A DNA stretch of 64,000 bases from Candidatus Rifleibacterium amylolyticum (lineage in GTDB: Bacteria > Muiribacteriota > Ozemobacteria > Ozemobacterales > Ozemobacteraceae). A program made the translations under genes and the position numbers. Below, piece by piece: positions 51,035-60,362 of the stretch. Where the stretch lies: positions 310,001-374,000 of the forward strand of contig JAACJG010000003.1 of the NCBI GenBank assembly GCA_009917695.1. The letters run 5' to 3'. Position 1 is the stretch's first letter, and each line of letters opens with the position of its first letter. Under the pieces are notes generated by a model that saw only the letters and a list, made by a program, of their open reading frames with translations, was not told where the DNA came from and made no database searches.

Positions 51035-51449
51035 CGTATTTTGCACAATTGCTGCCGGTAAGCTCGTCAAAAGTGCAGGCGGCATATTCAGCTCGCAGCT
51101 TCTTTTGCAGCTGTTCCAGCCTTGTATGAATCGGGCAGCGGCGACTGCGGTCACAGGCGTCGAGATCCTGGCAACAGATGTTGAGATTGATGGCGCGCTG
51201 GTCAAACAGCTCGAGAACATCGAGAAGCGAAATCTCGGCCGGTTTGCGGGCCAGGAAAATGCCACCCTGTTTGCCGCGATGGGTCGCCAGTATTCCGGCT
51301 TCAACCAGATGGTGCGAAATTTTTCGCAGAAACCGGTAAGGGATATTCATCTTCTCGCTGATTTCGGTTGTCGCAACCGCACCTTCACCACTGTGCTGTG
51401 TCAGATACAATACCGTTCGAATGGCATAATCGGCTTCTCGTGTAATCAT
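51021..51449 (-). CDS. Rrf2-family transcriptional regulator with cysteine cluster
   Basis: A 142-residue Rrf2 protein. The winged helix is ITREADYAIRTVLYLTQHS, then the recognition helix region MNIPYRFLRKISHHLVEAGIL and GKQGGIFLARKP. Cysteines in NICCQDLDACDRSRRCPIH match the three-Cys cluster that binds an Fe-S centre in IscR/RsrR-type members, so it should sense Fe-S status, oxidative or nitrosative stress. ATG 51449 has GGAAG upstream, while the in-frame ATG at 51491 does not. Target promoter not visible, but the divergent DnaB-like operon starts 144 bases away. Confidence 0.92.
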   Translation of the reverse strand: MITREADYAIRTVLYLTQHSGEGAVATTEISEKMNIPYRFLRKISHHLVEAGILATHRGKQGGIFLARKPAEISLLDVLELFDQRAINLNICCQDLDACDRSRRCPIHTRLEQLQKKLRAEYAACTFDELTGSNCAKYVREA

Positions 51450-51592
51450 CTTGTCTTCCGCCAGTTTATAATGATATAAAATGAGTAACAAATATCCGGC
51501 ACTGAGTCAAGCAATAGATTGCCGGCGTGCAATGCTCATTGACAGTGTACGCGCACTGCATTAGAATGATGCAGAATGCAGCGGAGGTAAAC

Positions 51593-53191
51593 GTGGCAGC
51601 AAATAAAAGCGGGCAGCGCCCGGCAAAGCGAAAAGGCAGCGGTCAGGCAGCAGGCAATCCTGATATAAGAAGCAATCTGATTGAGTATCTGCGCGAAGTT
51701 GAGCTCGACGAAGAGCGTATTCTCGCCAATCTGGTATTCGAACCGGTCGTTATTGGGCGTCAGCTCGAAGAGAACCATTTTACCATCACCGATTTTCAGG
51801 GCCCCGAAGCAAACCGCATACTGCTTGGCGCCATGCTCGATCTGATCGAAGACGGCCTGCAGATCAACCTCGCAAATCTAATTTCGCTGCTGGCGCAGGA
51901 ACGCCCCGGCAAGAAAACCAGACTCGAACTGGCCGGTGGTGAAGACCGGGTTAGAGAACTTTTTCTTTCGCCGTTTTCGCGGGCGGGCGTCAGTATGCTC
52001 GACGATATCGAGCCGGTTATCGAGCGCATCAGGGACCGCAATATCAGAGTCGAAGCACATCGCACCATGGTGCAGTTTTCTGAACGCATAATTCATGGCG
52101 AAAAAGACGCATTCGAAATATTGGGCAACAGTATTCAGTCTCTGCGAAATCTCTTTTTGCAGGGCAGTGCCGGTTACATCCGAAGCCTCGATTCGCACCT
52201 CGCCGAAATGGAAGAGCTGATCACCGATCACCGCGAGCAGAAGCGCAGCTATCTTGGCCTGCAGACAAACTTTCCGATTTTGATGGAGCGCCTCAACGGC
52301 TTTCAAAAAGAATTTTATCTCATTACCGGCGGCGTCGGCATGGGTAAGTCTACCTTCGCGACTCAGCTCGCCTGGGATCTCGCCAACCTCAACCCCGATC
52401 TGACCGTTATCTTTTTCAGCCTTGACCTTAATCGCCTCGACGCTACTTCAAAGATTGTTTCGCAGGCGGCCGAAATTCCGATCGACTATGTTAAGAATCC
52501 CTATATTCCGCGCAGCGATATAGAGGAAAAGCGCAAAGCAGCCTTGCAGACGGTCGGAAACATGAGCAGCCGCCTTATTCTCGTCGATGAGTCCTGCGGC
52601 AGGCTTTTCATCGATGATGTTAAAAAATATGTTAAACGTACCCGCCTTGAAAGAGCTGGCGATGTAGCGGTCGTCATCGACCCCATTTTCAAGATACTGA
52701 TGCGCAATCAGGCGCAAATGACCTTTAATGAGCGCTGCAACCTGCTTTCAGCTGAACTCAAAAGCCTGGCAGCGGTAGAGGGCGTTACCGTTATCGCGAC
52801 GGCCGGTTTGCCCAAGGCGATCAGCAGTCGGCGGCCGGTTAAAGAAGACCTCGAAGAAATCATGGGCCTTCTCTATGATCCCTATGCAGTGTTCTTTTTG
52901 TATTGTGACTATCTCAACAACTTTGATACGCCATTCCTCGAATGGGAATGGGGCAAAGAAGACAGTTTCATGATCCCTATCACCGAGGCGTATATCGCCA
53001 AAAACAAGATGGGCAGCACCAATGCGCGCATTTTTTATCGGTACTTCGAGGCTTATTCCAAATTCAAAGAATGTGCGCCGCAGGAAGTCGAAAACTACAC
53101 GGCGATGATCGAAAATCTCGAACGCTTCAAAGAGCAGCAGACCAACCCGCACGCAACCCGCCACGGCAGTGGCCGGTCTGAGGAATTCTAA
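51593..53191 (+). CDS. Divergent DnaB-like RecA-fold ATPase
   Basis: A 532-residue protein starting at GTG 51593, with GGAGG five bases upstream. The first 200 residues resemble the helical DnaB N-domain (ANRILLGAMLDLIEDGLQINLANLISLL). The ATPase domain has Walker A GGVGMGKST, FFSLDLNRLDATSKI for the DnaB ‘ffSLEM’ segment, Walker B VVIDPIFKI and AKNKMGSTNAR for ‘KxRxGxTG’. Changes at functional places are SLD for SLE, TAGLPK for SQLNR and Lys for the arginine finger. It is therefore unlikely to be the replicative helicase. It heads an operon with a TPR and a HEAT protein, end to end. Confidence 0.78.
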   Translation: MAANKSGQRPAKRKGSGQAAGNPDIRSNLIEYLREVELDEERILANLVFEPVVIGRQLEENHFTITDFQGPEANRILLGAMLDLIEDGLQINLANLISLLAQERPGKKTRLELAGGEDRVRELFLSPFSRAGVSMLDDIEPVIERIRDRNIRVEAHRTMVQFSERIIHGEKDAFEILGNSIQSLRNLFLQGSAGYIRSLDSHLAEMEELITDHREQKRSYLGLQTNFPILMERLNGFQKEFYLITGGVGMGKSTFATQLAWDLANLNPDLTVIFFSLDLNRLDATSKIVSQAAEIPIDYVKNPYIPRSDIEEKRKAALQTVGNMSSRLILVDESCGRLFIDDVKKYVKRTRLERAGDVAVVIDPIFKILMRNQAQMTFNERCNLLSAELKSLAAVEGVTVIATAGLPKAISSRRPVKEDLEEIMGLLYDPYAVFFLYCDYLNNFDTPFLEWEWGKEDSFMIPITEAYIAKNKMGSTNARIFYRYFEAYSKFKECAPQEVENYTAMIENLERFKEQQTNPHATRHGSGRSEEF

Positions 53192-55084
53192 ATGGAAACA
53201 GAAACCGCACAGGAATTTTTCGAAAAAGGTGTCGATTTGCAGCAGCGCGGCCTATTTGACCACGCTATTGAAGAGTATGACCGCGCTCTGCGTCTTGATC
53301 CCGACAACATCAATATTATGTTGAATCTCGGCGCCGCCTGTCTGCAGAAGGGGCTTTCTGACCGTGCTGTTAAGCTTCTCAAGAAGGTTCTTGAGCAGGA
53401 ACCCGAAAACAGTATGGCTCTTTATAACATAGGCAAAGCCTATATTTATCGCGAAGAATACGAACAGGCTCTCGCACATTTCAACCGGGCCGCGGCCCAG
53501 CAGCCAGAGGATCGCGACATTAAAAAACTTATCGCAGTTTGTCTGCGGCATCTCGGGCGCATCGAACAGTCGGTGGCAATCACCCTCGGTCAGCTCGACA
53601 CAATAACCGCTGATGCCGATGCGATGTTGCGTCTTGGTGATGATTTGATGAGTCTTGAGCGCTTCGATGAGGCTCTCGATATTTTTCGTCGTACCAGCGC
53701 GGTGGCCTGCGATTCTATATTGCCTTTGCTCGGAATTTATCAGTGTCAGCTTCGTCTTGATAACAGAGAAAAGGCGGTAACAGCGCTCAAGCGGGCGATA
53801 ATGATCGAGCCGACCAATCAGGAGTTGCTGGTGAAACTCGCTGATGTATACCTTGGCGACGGGAGAATTCCGGAGGCGGTCGAAGTTATCAACAAGGGTC
53901 TTGAAACAATTGCCTCGCCGAATCTGCTGCGCGAGAAATATAACGAAATGGCTCGCCGATTACCGGTTTTGCGCAAAAAAGCCGCGGCATCGCGCCTTGA
54001 GTCTGGCTTGAGCCGGCATGAAACTGATGTTTATGATATTCTTGACGGTCTCTATGATGGCCGTATCCGGCTTGAAATTGCCGTAAAAGAGCTCGAGGGG
54101 CTGCGTCGCAAAGATCCTTCCGATCTGCTGGTCGCCGATGAGCTTGCTAACCTGCTGTTTCAGGCGCGAGAATTTGGGCGTGCCGCCGAGATCTATTCAG
54201 AAGTCCATCTGAGCCGGCCAAAAGAGCCCCGTCACCGCATCGATCTCGCAAAATCACTGGCAATGAAAGGCGATACCGAAGCTGCCCGCGCCATTCTCCG
54301 TGATTCTATAAGAGACCTCGGGCACATGCCGGAACTCGATCTGGCAATGACCGAACTCGACCTTTTCGATAAAGAATTCGAACGCGCTGCAGGTCGTCTT
54401 GAGATCATACTGAAAGAATATCCGGCTGAGCAGCATGCGTTGTTTCTCTATGCCTATACAGCCATGCGGCTCGATGAGCTCGAAACGGCCGAAACAACCT
54501 TCAAGCAGCTTTTCGAAAAGAACAGTACTGATGAAGAACTGGCTGTCTGGTATTCGCGTCTCGCGATCATGCAGGGGCAGCCGGCGCGGGCTCTCAAGGT
54601 CTGGGAAAACTTCAGCGACGGTATTGAAAGCCTTGTCGAGATTATCGCCAGGGTGGAGCTGACGCTGGCAACAGGCGACAGCAAGGGAATAATGCGGCAT
54701 CTCCAGAAGATTGGCGATTATCACCCGCGTTTCATCGAAGATCATATGCTGTTTGGCAAAGCCTTTTTCTTTGCCGGTGATTTCTCTTCGGCACAACGCG
54801 AATTTGATCTGGTGCTACGCCTTGAAGCTCGTAACGCCGAAGCTCTGGCAATGTCGGCGATGAATTCTCTGATCCGTAACAAAACAGCAAAATTCTGGAA
54901 TTTCTGGCAACACGCAATCGACTGTGATTCTCTATATGCTGTAATTCCAGCTATGGTGCTAAAAGACAGTCTGAATTTTTCGCAGCGCGAACGTCTTAAA
55001 ACTGAGACGCGCAAAATGGTAGATATTGGCGCTCTCAAAGAGATAGACAAAGCGCGCCTGGCCAGGCTGCTGAAGTGCCTCTAA
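53192..55084 (+). CDS. Cytoplasmic TPR protein, 630 residues
   Basis: No signal peptide. Starts METETAQEFFEKGVDLQQRG and continues with regular TPR units (FDHAIEEYDRALRLDPDN, AVKLLKKVLEQEPEN, EQALAHFNRAAAQQPED). A less regular middle (about 270-420) may be a spacer. It begins directly at the stop of the DnaB-like ATPase gene, so translation is coupled, and the HEAT protein gene follows 14 bases later. Hence likely partners are those two proteins. Confidence 0.85.
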   Translation: METETAQEFFEKGVDLQQRGLFDHAIEEYDRALRLDPDNINIMLNLGAACLQKGLSDRAVKLLKKVLEQEPENSMALYNIGKAYIYREEYEQALAHFNRAAAQQPEDRDIKKLIAVCLRHLGRIEQSVAITLGQLDTITADADAMLRLGDDLMSLERFDEALDIFRRTSAVACDSILPLLGIYQCQLRLDNREKAVTALKRAIMIEPTNQELLVKLADVYLGDGRIPEAVEVINKGLETIASPNLLREKYNEMARRLPVLRKKAAASRLESGLSRHETDVYDILDGLYDGRIRLEIAVKELEGLRRKDPSDLLVADELANLLFQAREFGRAAEIYSEVHLSRPKEPRHRIDLAKSLAMKGDTEAARAILRDSIRDLGHMPELDLAMTELDLFDKEFERAAGRLEIILKEYPAEQHALFLYAYTAMRLDELETAETTFKQLFEKNSTDEELAVWYSRLAIMQGQPARALKVWENFSDGIESLVEIIARVELTLATGDSKGIMRHLQKIGDYHPRFIEDHMLFGKAFFFAGDFSSAQREFDLVLRLEARNAEALAMSAMNSLIRNKTAKFWNFWQHAIDCDSLYAVIPAMVLKDSLNFSQRERLKTETRKMVDIGALKEIDKARLARLLKCL

Positions 55085-55098
55085 ATCAGGAAACCCTA

Positions 55099-56514
55099 AT
55101 GACAAACACCAAACCACAGAAATCACGCAACGTTAAAGCTCTTCGCCGCATGGTTGAACAGCTGGAAAGAGTGCCGGCAAAAAAGCTTGAGAGTGCTGTC
55201 TGCGATATAATCGATTTGGGCGGCTTCTCTCTGGCTGTGCTGCTTGAAAAACTGCCGGCGCTGACGGTTCCGGTTCAGACAGTCGTGGCCCGCAAAATAG
55301 AAGATTTTCTCTATTTTCATCCGGAAAAGGGGGCAAAGCTGTTTGATCGACTCCAGTCCGCCATGCGCGACGCCGACATCTCCTGCCGACCATCGTTGCT
55401 TGCTGCAATTGCTGATGTTTCTGATTCGGTCGCCATAGATCATCTTGCCATGGGCAGGCTGGCTTCTGATGCGCTCGATGCTCTCGACAGCAATATGGAC
55501 TTTGCTCGTATGAGCAGAGCCGTCGAACTGGTGGTTAAAGCCTCCGGCGTTTCAGGAATCCCCGCTATTATCAAATTGATGATTAAATCATCAGAAAAGC
55601 TCGACCAATATTCCAATTATCAGTTTATGGAAACAGCTCTGATGGCTCTTAAGCGTCTTGGCGGGGAGCCGGTGATCAGATTATTGATAAATCCTTCTTC
55701 GGCCGATGCTATTCGTCAGCTGCGTATGGAATGGCGGGCCATGGATCAACAGCTGCTCCAGGAGACAATGGCGGCGCTGCGGCTTGCCGACGCCGATTTT
55801 GCTCAGATCATGCTTAAGGTGATAGACCTTTCTGAGTTTAACCTGCCGTTTGCGGCTATGATAAAAGAGGGCGTGTCACATAGCGATAAATGGGTTCGCC
55901 AGGCTGCCGCTGCCTCAATGCAGAAGGCATCTGCGGCTCTGAGCCCCGAGTCGCTTGCCCGCATGCTTAATGATGAATCTTCAGAAGTTCGCCTTATGGC
56001 AGTAACCTCGCTGGGCGGCTTTGAGCGTGAACAAACAGGCGCCATGCTCGAAGAGCTTGCATCGCGCCAGGGCGAGTCGATAGAAGTTCGTTTAAATGCC
56101 CTTTATGCGCTTTTTGCCCAGAAGAATCGGACTGCGCTCGAAAATCTTGTGCAAACAGCAGATAATCACCGTCTCGCGGTTAATGCCCGCGGCTTGTCTG
56201 CCATGCTTATGCCAAAAGAAGATGGCGCCAGAGTTATGCTTCAGGCTTTCGTTGATATCGGTTCTGACATGCTGACAGAAGCAACTCACTACCTGCTTGA
56301 AATACTTGAGCCTGAGGATATCGAAATTTTGATAAAAGCGCATTCTTCCTCTGGTAGTGAGCCTCGACGAGAGCGTCTTATCGATTTTATGAGATTGTTT
56401 ATCGACCGAAAAGCTGGTCCGAGACTGGATCAGGCAAGAATGCGTCTTTCAGAAGCCGAACAGAAGGCTATAGAGATGCTTGCGCCTAAAAGCCAGGTTT
56501 CGACAGCAGTTTAA
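55099..56514 (+). CDS. HEAT-repeat protein, 471 residues
   Basis: Helical repeat protein with HEAT units such as DKWVRQAAAASMQKASAALSPESLARMLNDESSEVRLMAVTSLGGF and IEVRLNALYALFAQK. The basic N-terminus (TKPQKSRNVKALRRMVEQLERV) is an amphipathic helix. ATG 55099 is preferred to ATG 55075 because an AGGAA ribosome binding site is nearest to it. It ends the plus-strand operon that begins at 51593. No catalytic motif. Confidence 0.8.
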   Translation: MTNTKPQKSRNVKALRRMVEQLERVPAKKLESAVCDIIDLGGFSLAVLLEKLPALTVPVQTVVARKIEDFLYFHPEKGAKLFDRLQSAMRDADISCRPSLLAAIADVSDSVAIDHLAMGRLASDALDALDSNMDFARMSRAVELVVKASGVSGIPAIIKLMIKSSEKLDQYSNYQFMETALMALKRLGGEPVIRLLINPSSADAIRQLRMEWRAMDQQLLQETMAALRLADADFAQIMLKVIDLSEFNLPFAAMIKEGVSHSDKWVRQAAAASMQKASAALSPESLARMLNDESSEVRLMAVTSLGGFEREQTGAMLEELASRQGESIEVRLNALYALFAQKNRTALENLVQTADNHRLAVNARGLSAMLMPKEDGARVMLQAFVDIGSDMLTEATHYLLEILEPEDIEILIKAHSSSGSEPRRERLIDFMRLFIDRKAGPRLDQARMRLSEAEQKAIEMLAPKSQVSTAV

Positions 56515-57160
56515 TACTGACAATCCCGGGTTCTGTCTCTCTTTTGTCGCCGGACCCGGCTAATTACTGCTTTATTAGCGTATTCAGCCTCTCTTGACGC
56601 TGCTTTCAAAACTTTGGCCCGCTTTTGGCGAGTAATTCAGGCCCTCAGAGGAGTTTTCCTTTATAAGCTGGTTTTGGTCGCGGAAGCGGCCATTTTTTGC
56701 TGCAGATTTTACGGTTAAGCGGCTGATGGCGACCAGCGCTCTGAAAAATGCTTTACCCGCAGTTCCGACAGGGTTTTAGCAGTCGCCCGCACATAATTTG
56801 TCGATGAGATGCTGACAAGCGGTCCTGATTTAATGGAGCGCTTCCTGTTTTTGCTCGGGCAATCGCATTTTTAACTTATTTATGTTAAAAATAAGCTTTA
56901 TTTGTTAAAATAGTCTAAAAAATGATTAAAATAATGATATTTTATTGATAATAATGATGATATTAACTATAAATTAGTAAAATAGGCGCTGCGACGAAGA
57001 TCAATATTGTTTCTATGGTTGGAGGGTTGGTCTATGGCGGCGAAGAAATAGTCAGACCACCAGGCGACGCGACCGTTAATCTCTGCTGGTTGCGAGGTCA
57101 GTGGCTTGCAAAAAGATTGTGGAGTCTCTGTGCTATCGTCTGCGAAGCGCGCGTGAGATC
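56515..57160. other. 646-base convergent intergenic region with AT-rich island
   Basis: No supported gene. Between converging genes. The first 350 bases have average composition, with the weak palindrome GCCGGACCCGGC. About 56870-56995 is a strongly AT-rich island containing TTTTTAAC...GTTAAAAA arms and repeated AATAATGAT-like words. No DnaA box TTATCCACA was noticed. The ORFs here, including one from 57015, have no ribosome binding site support or recognisable domain. Confidence 0.5.
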
Positions 57161-58276
57161 TCAGCTCAAAAAGGCTGTGACGGCTTCGATAATGCGTTCC
57201 CCTGCCCTGCCGTCGCCGTAAGGGTTAACGGCTTTGGCCATCTTTTCGTAAGCATTATGATCGCAGAGAAGTTCGCTGGCACTGTTCAGAATTTTTTGTT
57301 TGTCGGTGCCGACAAGCTTGAGGGCCCCGGTTTCGAGGCCTTCCGGGCGCTCGGTTGATTCGCGCAGAACCAGAACCGGCTTGTTCAGACTTGGAGCTTC
57401 TTCCTGGACGCCGCCAGAATCGCTCATTATCAGATGGCAGCGCTGCATGGCCATTATAAAAACCTGATAACTTAAAGGTGCTGTAAGGTGAATGCGGGGG
57501 TGGCTTTTCAGTTGTCTGGCCGCTTCGTCACGCACTTTCGGGTTAGGATGAATCGGAAAGAGTATGTGCACGTCGGCAAACCTGTCGACCAGCTCGAGCA
57601 GGGCTGAGAAGACCTGGCGGTGCGGGTCGCCGAAGTTTTCGCGGCGATGGGTTGTAACCAGTATCAGACGTTCGTTAGACGCAAATATCTCGGCAAATTC
57701 CTTTGGCGCGCTGAGTTTTCGCTGCAGGCTCCAGTGCAGGGCGTCTATTACTGTGTTGCCGGTTACAAATACACTATGTTCAGGTGTGCATTCATTGAGC
57801 AACATCTGGCGTGCCCGCTCGGTTGGCGCAAAATGCAGGCTGGCGAGCGGCGTGACCAGGCGGCGGTTGATTTCTTCGGGAAACGGGCTGTAGCGATTCT
57901 GAGTTCGCAGACCTGCTTCGATGTGGGCTACCGGAATCTTCTGGTAGAAGCCGCCGAGAGCCCCGAGAAAAGCTGATGTTGTGTCGCCCTGCACGAAGAT
58001 CATATCGTATTCGTTGCGCGAGACGATTTCGCCTATGCCTTCGGTTATCCGGCTGGTAAGCTGAAACAGAGACTGGTTGGGCTGCATCACAGCCAGATCG
58101 AAGTCTGGTTCGAGCCTGAAGTGTTTGAACATTTCTTCGGCCAGTTCCAGATGCTGGCCGGTATGGAGTATCTGGACGGTAATGTCAGCTTGTTTTTGTG
58201 CGGCAAAAATGACCGGAGCCATTTTTATGACTTCCGGTCGGGTGCCAAGTATAAATAGAAAGCGGCGATGCTGCAA
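57161..58276 (-). CDS. wecB: UDP-N-acetylglucosamine 2-epimerase
   Basis: A 371-residue WecB of normal length. GTRPEVIKMAPVI is the substrate-binding N-terminus, with VQGDTTSAFLGA, HIEAGLRT, PFPEEINRRL, TTHRRENFG, PIHPNP and SDSGGVQEEAPSL(NK)P(V)L(V)LRESTERPEG as family motifs. It makes UDP-ManNAc, the precursor of the sugar added by WecG-type enzymes, so it may supply the fusion protein at 45049. Two bases separate it from ftsH upstream on the same strand, so it is cotranscribed with it. Confidence 0.96.
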   Translation of the reverse strand: MQHRRFLFILGTRPEVIKMAPVIFAAQKQADITVQILHTGQHLELAEEMFKHFRLEPDFDLAVMQPNQSLFQLTSRITEGIGEIVSRNEYDMIFVQGDTTSAFLGALGGFYQKIPVAHIEAGLRTQNRYSPFPEEINRRLVTPLASLHFAPTERARQMLLNECTPEHSVFVTGNTVIDALHWSLQRKLSAPKEFAEIFASNERLILVTTHRRENFGDPHRQVFSALLELVDRFADVHILFPIHPNPKVRDEAARQLKSHPRIHLTAPLSYQVFIMAMQRCHLIMSDSGGVQEEAPSLNKPVLVLRESTERPEGLETGALKLVGTDKQKILNSASELLCDHNAYEKMAKAVNPYGDGRAGERIIEAVTAFLS

Positions 58277-58278
58277 GA

Positions 58279-60267
58279 TCAGGGGTCTTTTCGATATTCG
58301 CCCGGATTGTAATCTTTAGGGGGCTTAGTCTCAGGCGACTGCTGATTGGTATTAGAACGACCTGCATTCGCTATGGCTTCTACTGCTGCATCTATGGGTT
58401 TGGGCTGTGGTGGCGGCAGCGGCGGCAGTTCGCGCCCGGCAATGAGTTCTTTGAACTCTTCACCGCTGATAGTTTCACGTTCCAGCAGCGCTTTTGATGA
58501 GCGATTGAGCAGTTCGCGATTTTCGCTGAGTATTTCCATCGCCTTGTTCTGTGCCCAGTCTATCAGTTGCCTGATCTCGGCATCTATCTTGCGCGCAGTG
58601 TCGTCAGAAAGGTCGTTGCGTGTATTGAATTCACGGCCGAGAAAAACGGTCTGGTTGTCGTCGCCGAGATGCAGCGGTCCGATCTCGTCGCTCATGCCGA
58701 GTTCGCAGACCATTTTGCGGGCAATCTTGGTGGCGCGTTCAATATCGTTCTTGGCGCCTGAAGTGAGTTCGTTAAACACGATTTTTTCAGCTGCCCGGCC
58801 GGCCAGCAGTACGCACAGCTGGTCTTTGAGATGACTGCGCGAGACGGTCAGGCGGTCTTCAACCGGCAACTGCATGGTCATCCCAAGCGCCATTCCTCGC
58901 GGAATAATGGTGATCTTGTGCACTGGGTCGGTATTGGGCAGAAAGGCTGCAACCAGCGCGTGGCCCATTTCGTGGTAGGCTGTGTTTTCTTTTTCTTTTT
59001 CTGAAATGATACGGCTTTTGCGCTCAGAGCCGGCAATGACCTTGTCGATAGACGCTTCGAAATCAGACATTAAGACGATTTTGCGGCCATGGCGGGCAGC
59101 CAGAATCGCAGCTTCGTTAGTCAGATTGGCAAGGTCGGCGCCGACAAATCCTGGAGTGCGCCGGGCCAGCACTGAGAGATCGACGTCGTCTCCAACCGGT
59201 TTGTCGCGTACATGTATTTTAAGTATTTCTTCGCGTCCTCTTATGTCGGGCTGGTCAACGACAATTCGTCGGTCGAAGCGTCCCGGGCGGAGCAACGCCG
59301 GGTCAAGAACATCGGGGCGGTTAGTGGCGGCTACCAGAATGATACCTTTGGTGTTATCGAAACCATCCATCTCTACGAGCAGCTGGTTTAGGGTCTGTTC
59401 GCGTTCGTCATGACCTCCGCCGAGTCCGGCGCCACGCTGACGACCGACTGCGTCGATTTCATCCATAAAAATGATGCAAGGTGCATTTTTGCGGGCCTGT
59501 TCAAACAGATCGCGAACACGCGAAGCACCTACGCCGACGAACATTTCGACGAATTCAGAACCACTTATATTGAAGAACGGCACATTGGCTTCACCGGCAA
59601 CAGCCCGTGCAAGCAGGGTCTTACCCGTGCCCGGAGGCCCGAAAAGCAACACGCCGCGTGGAATCTTGGCGCCAAGATCGGTAAACTTGCGGGGTTCCTT
59701 GAGGAACTCGACAACTTCCAGCAGATCTTCTTTGGCTTCGGTTACCCCGGCAACATCTTTGAACAGCACTCGTTTTTCGGTCGGGTCGACCATACGTGCC
59801 CGGCTTTTCCCAAAGCTGAGGGCTTTGGCGCCGCCACCCTGCGTCTTTTGCAGAATATAGAGCCAGGCGCCGATCAGCAGTATGAAGGGGAACCAGTTTA
59901 TGAGCAGGTTGAGCCACCATGACATCTGTGCCGGCGGTTCGGCTTCTATGATTATGTTTGAATTCCTGATGATTTCCATCAGACCGGGATCATCGGGCAC
60001 GATAACGACAAAGTCAGTGGTTGGCGCTTCGTTGCTGGAGCCCAGAGTAACCTGCTTTTGCAGACGTCCGGAAATCTCGCGGTCGTTGATCTTGATTCCC
60101 GAAATCATGCGGCCGGTATCTTCGCCTTTGATGATTTTGAGAAATTCAGAATACTTGAGCCGCTGGACCTTCTTGGTGCCCGCAATATTGGTAAATGCGG
60201 TGAGCAAAAGTATCAGCAGCAGAGCGTAAAGTGCGACTGTTTTCATTTTGGTGGGTTGTTCTTTCAT
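58279..60267 (-). CDS. ftsH: ATP-dependent zinc metalloprotease FtsH
   Basis: A 662-residue FtsH. Two membrane helices (about 10-28 and 118-138) flank a periplasmic domain. The AAA+ domain has Walker A GPPGTGKT, Walker [28 protein letters not shown], the pore FVGVGASRV. The protease zinc site is HEMGH with the third ligand further on (KNDIERAT). It degrades membrane proteins and, in many bacteria, regulators such as LpxC. A Pro-rich C-terminal tail follows the protease domain. Standard length. Confidence 0.97.
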   Translation of the reverse strand: MKEQPTKMKTVALYALLLILLLTAFTNIAGTKKVQRLKYSEFLKIIKGEDTGRMISGIKINDREISGRLQKQVTLGSSNEAPTTDFVVIVPDDPGLMEIIRNSNIIIEAEPPAQMSWWLNLLINWFPFILLIGAWLYILQKTQGGGAKALSFGKSRARMVDPTEKRVLFKDVAGVTEAKEDLLEVVEFLKEPRKFTDLGAKIPRGVLLFGPPGTGKTLLARAVAGEANVPFFNISGSEFVEMFVGVGASRVRDLFEQARKNAPCIIFMDEIDAVGRQRGAGLGGGHDEREQTLNQLLVEMDGFDNTKGIILVAATNRPDVLDPALLRPGRFDRRIVVDQPDIRGREEILKIHVRDKPVGDDVDLSVLARRTPGFVGADLANLTNEAAILAARHGRKIVLMSDFEASIDKVIAGSERKSRIISEKEKENTAYHEMGHALVAAFLPNTDPVHKITIIPRGMALGMTMQLPVEDRLTVSRSHLKDQLCVLLAGRAAEKIVFNELTSGAKNDIERATKIARKMVCELGMSDEIGPLHLGDDNQTVFLGREFNTRNDLSDDTARKIDAEIRQLIDWAQNKAMEILSENRELLNRSSKALLERETISGEEFKELIAGRELPPLPPPQPKPIDAAVEAIANAGRSNTNQQSPETKPPKDYNPGEYRKDP

Positions 60268-60362
60268 AATCCTGCGCCTGTTGTTGGTTTTTCAGAAGTC
60301 TGTAAATATGATGCCATGCTATCACAAGCCTGGCTACTTATCAATTTAATGTTCGGCTGCGC

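Noticed and set aside
57015-57221. 68-codon plus-strand ORF running into the 3' end of wecB
   Set aside because: It overlaps wecB, has no recognised domain, and its Gly/Arg-rich composition resembles noncoding sequence; GGAGG inside it is not placed before a start.
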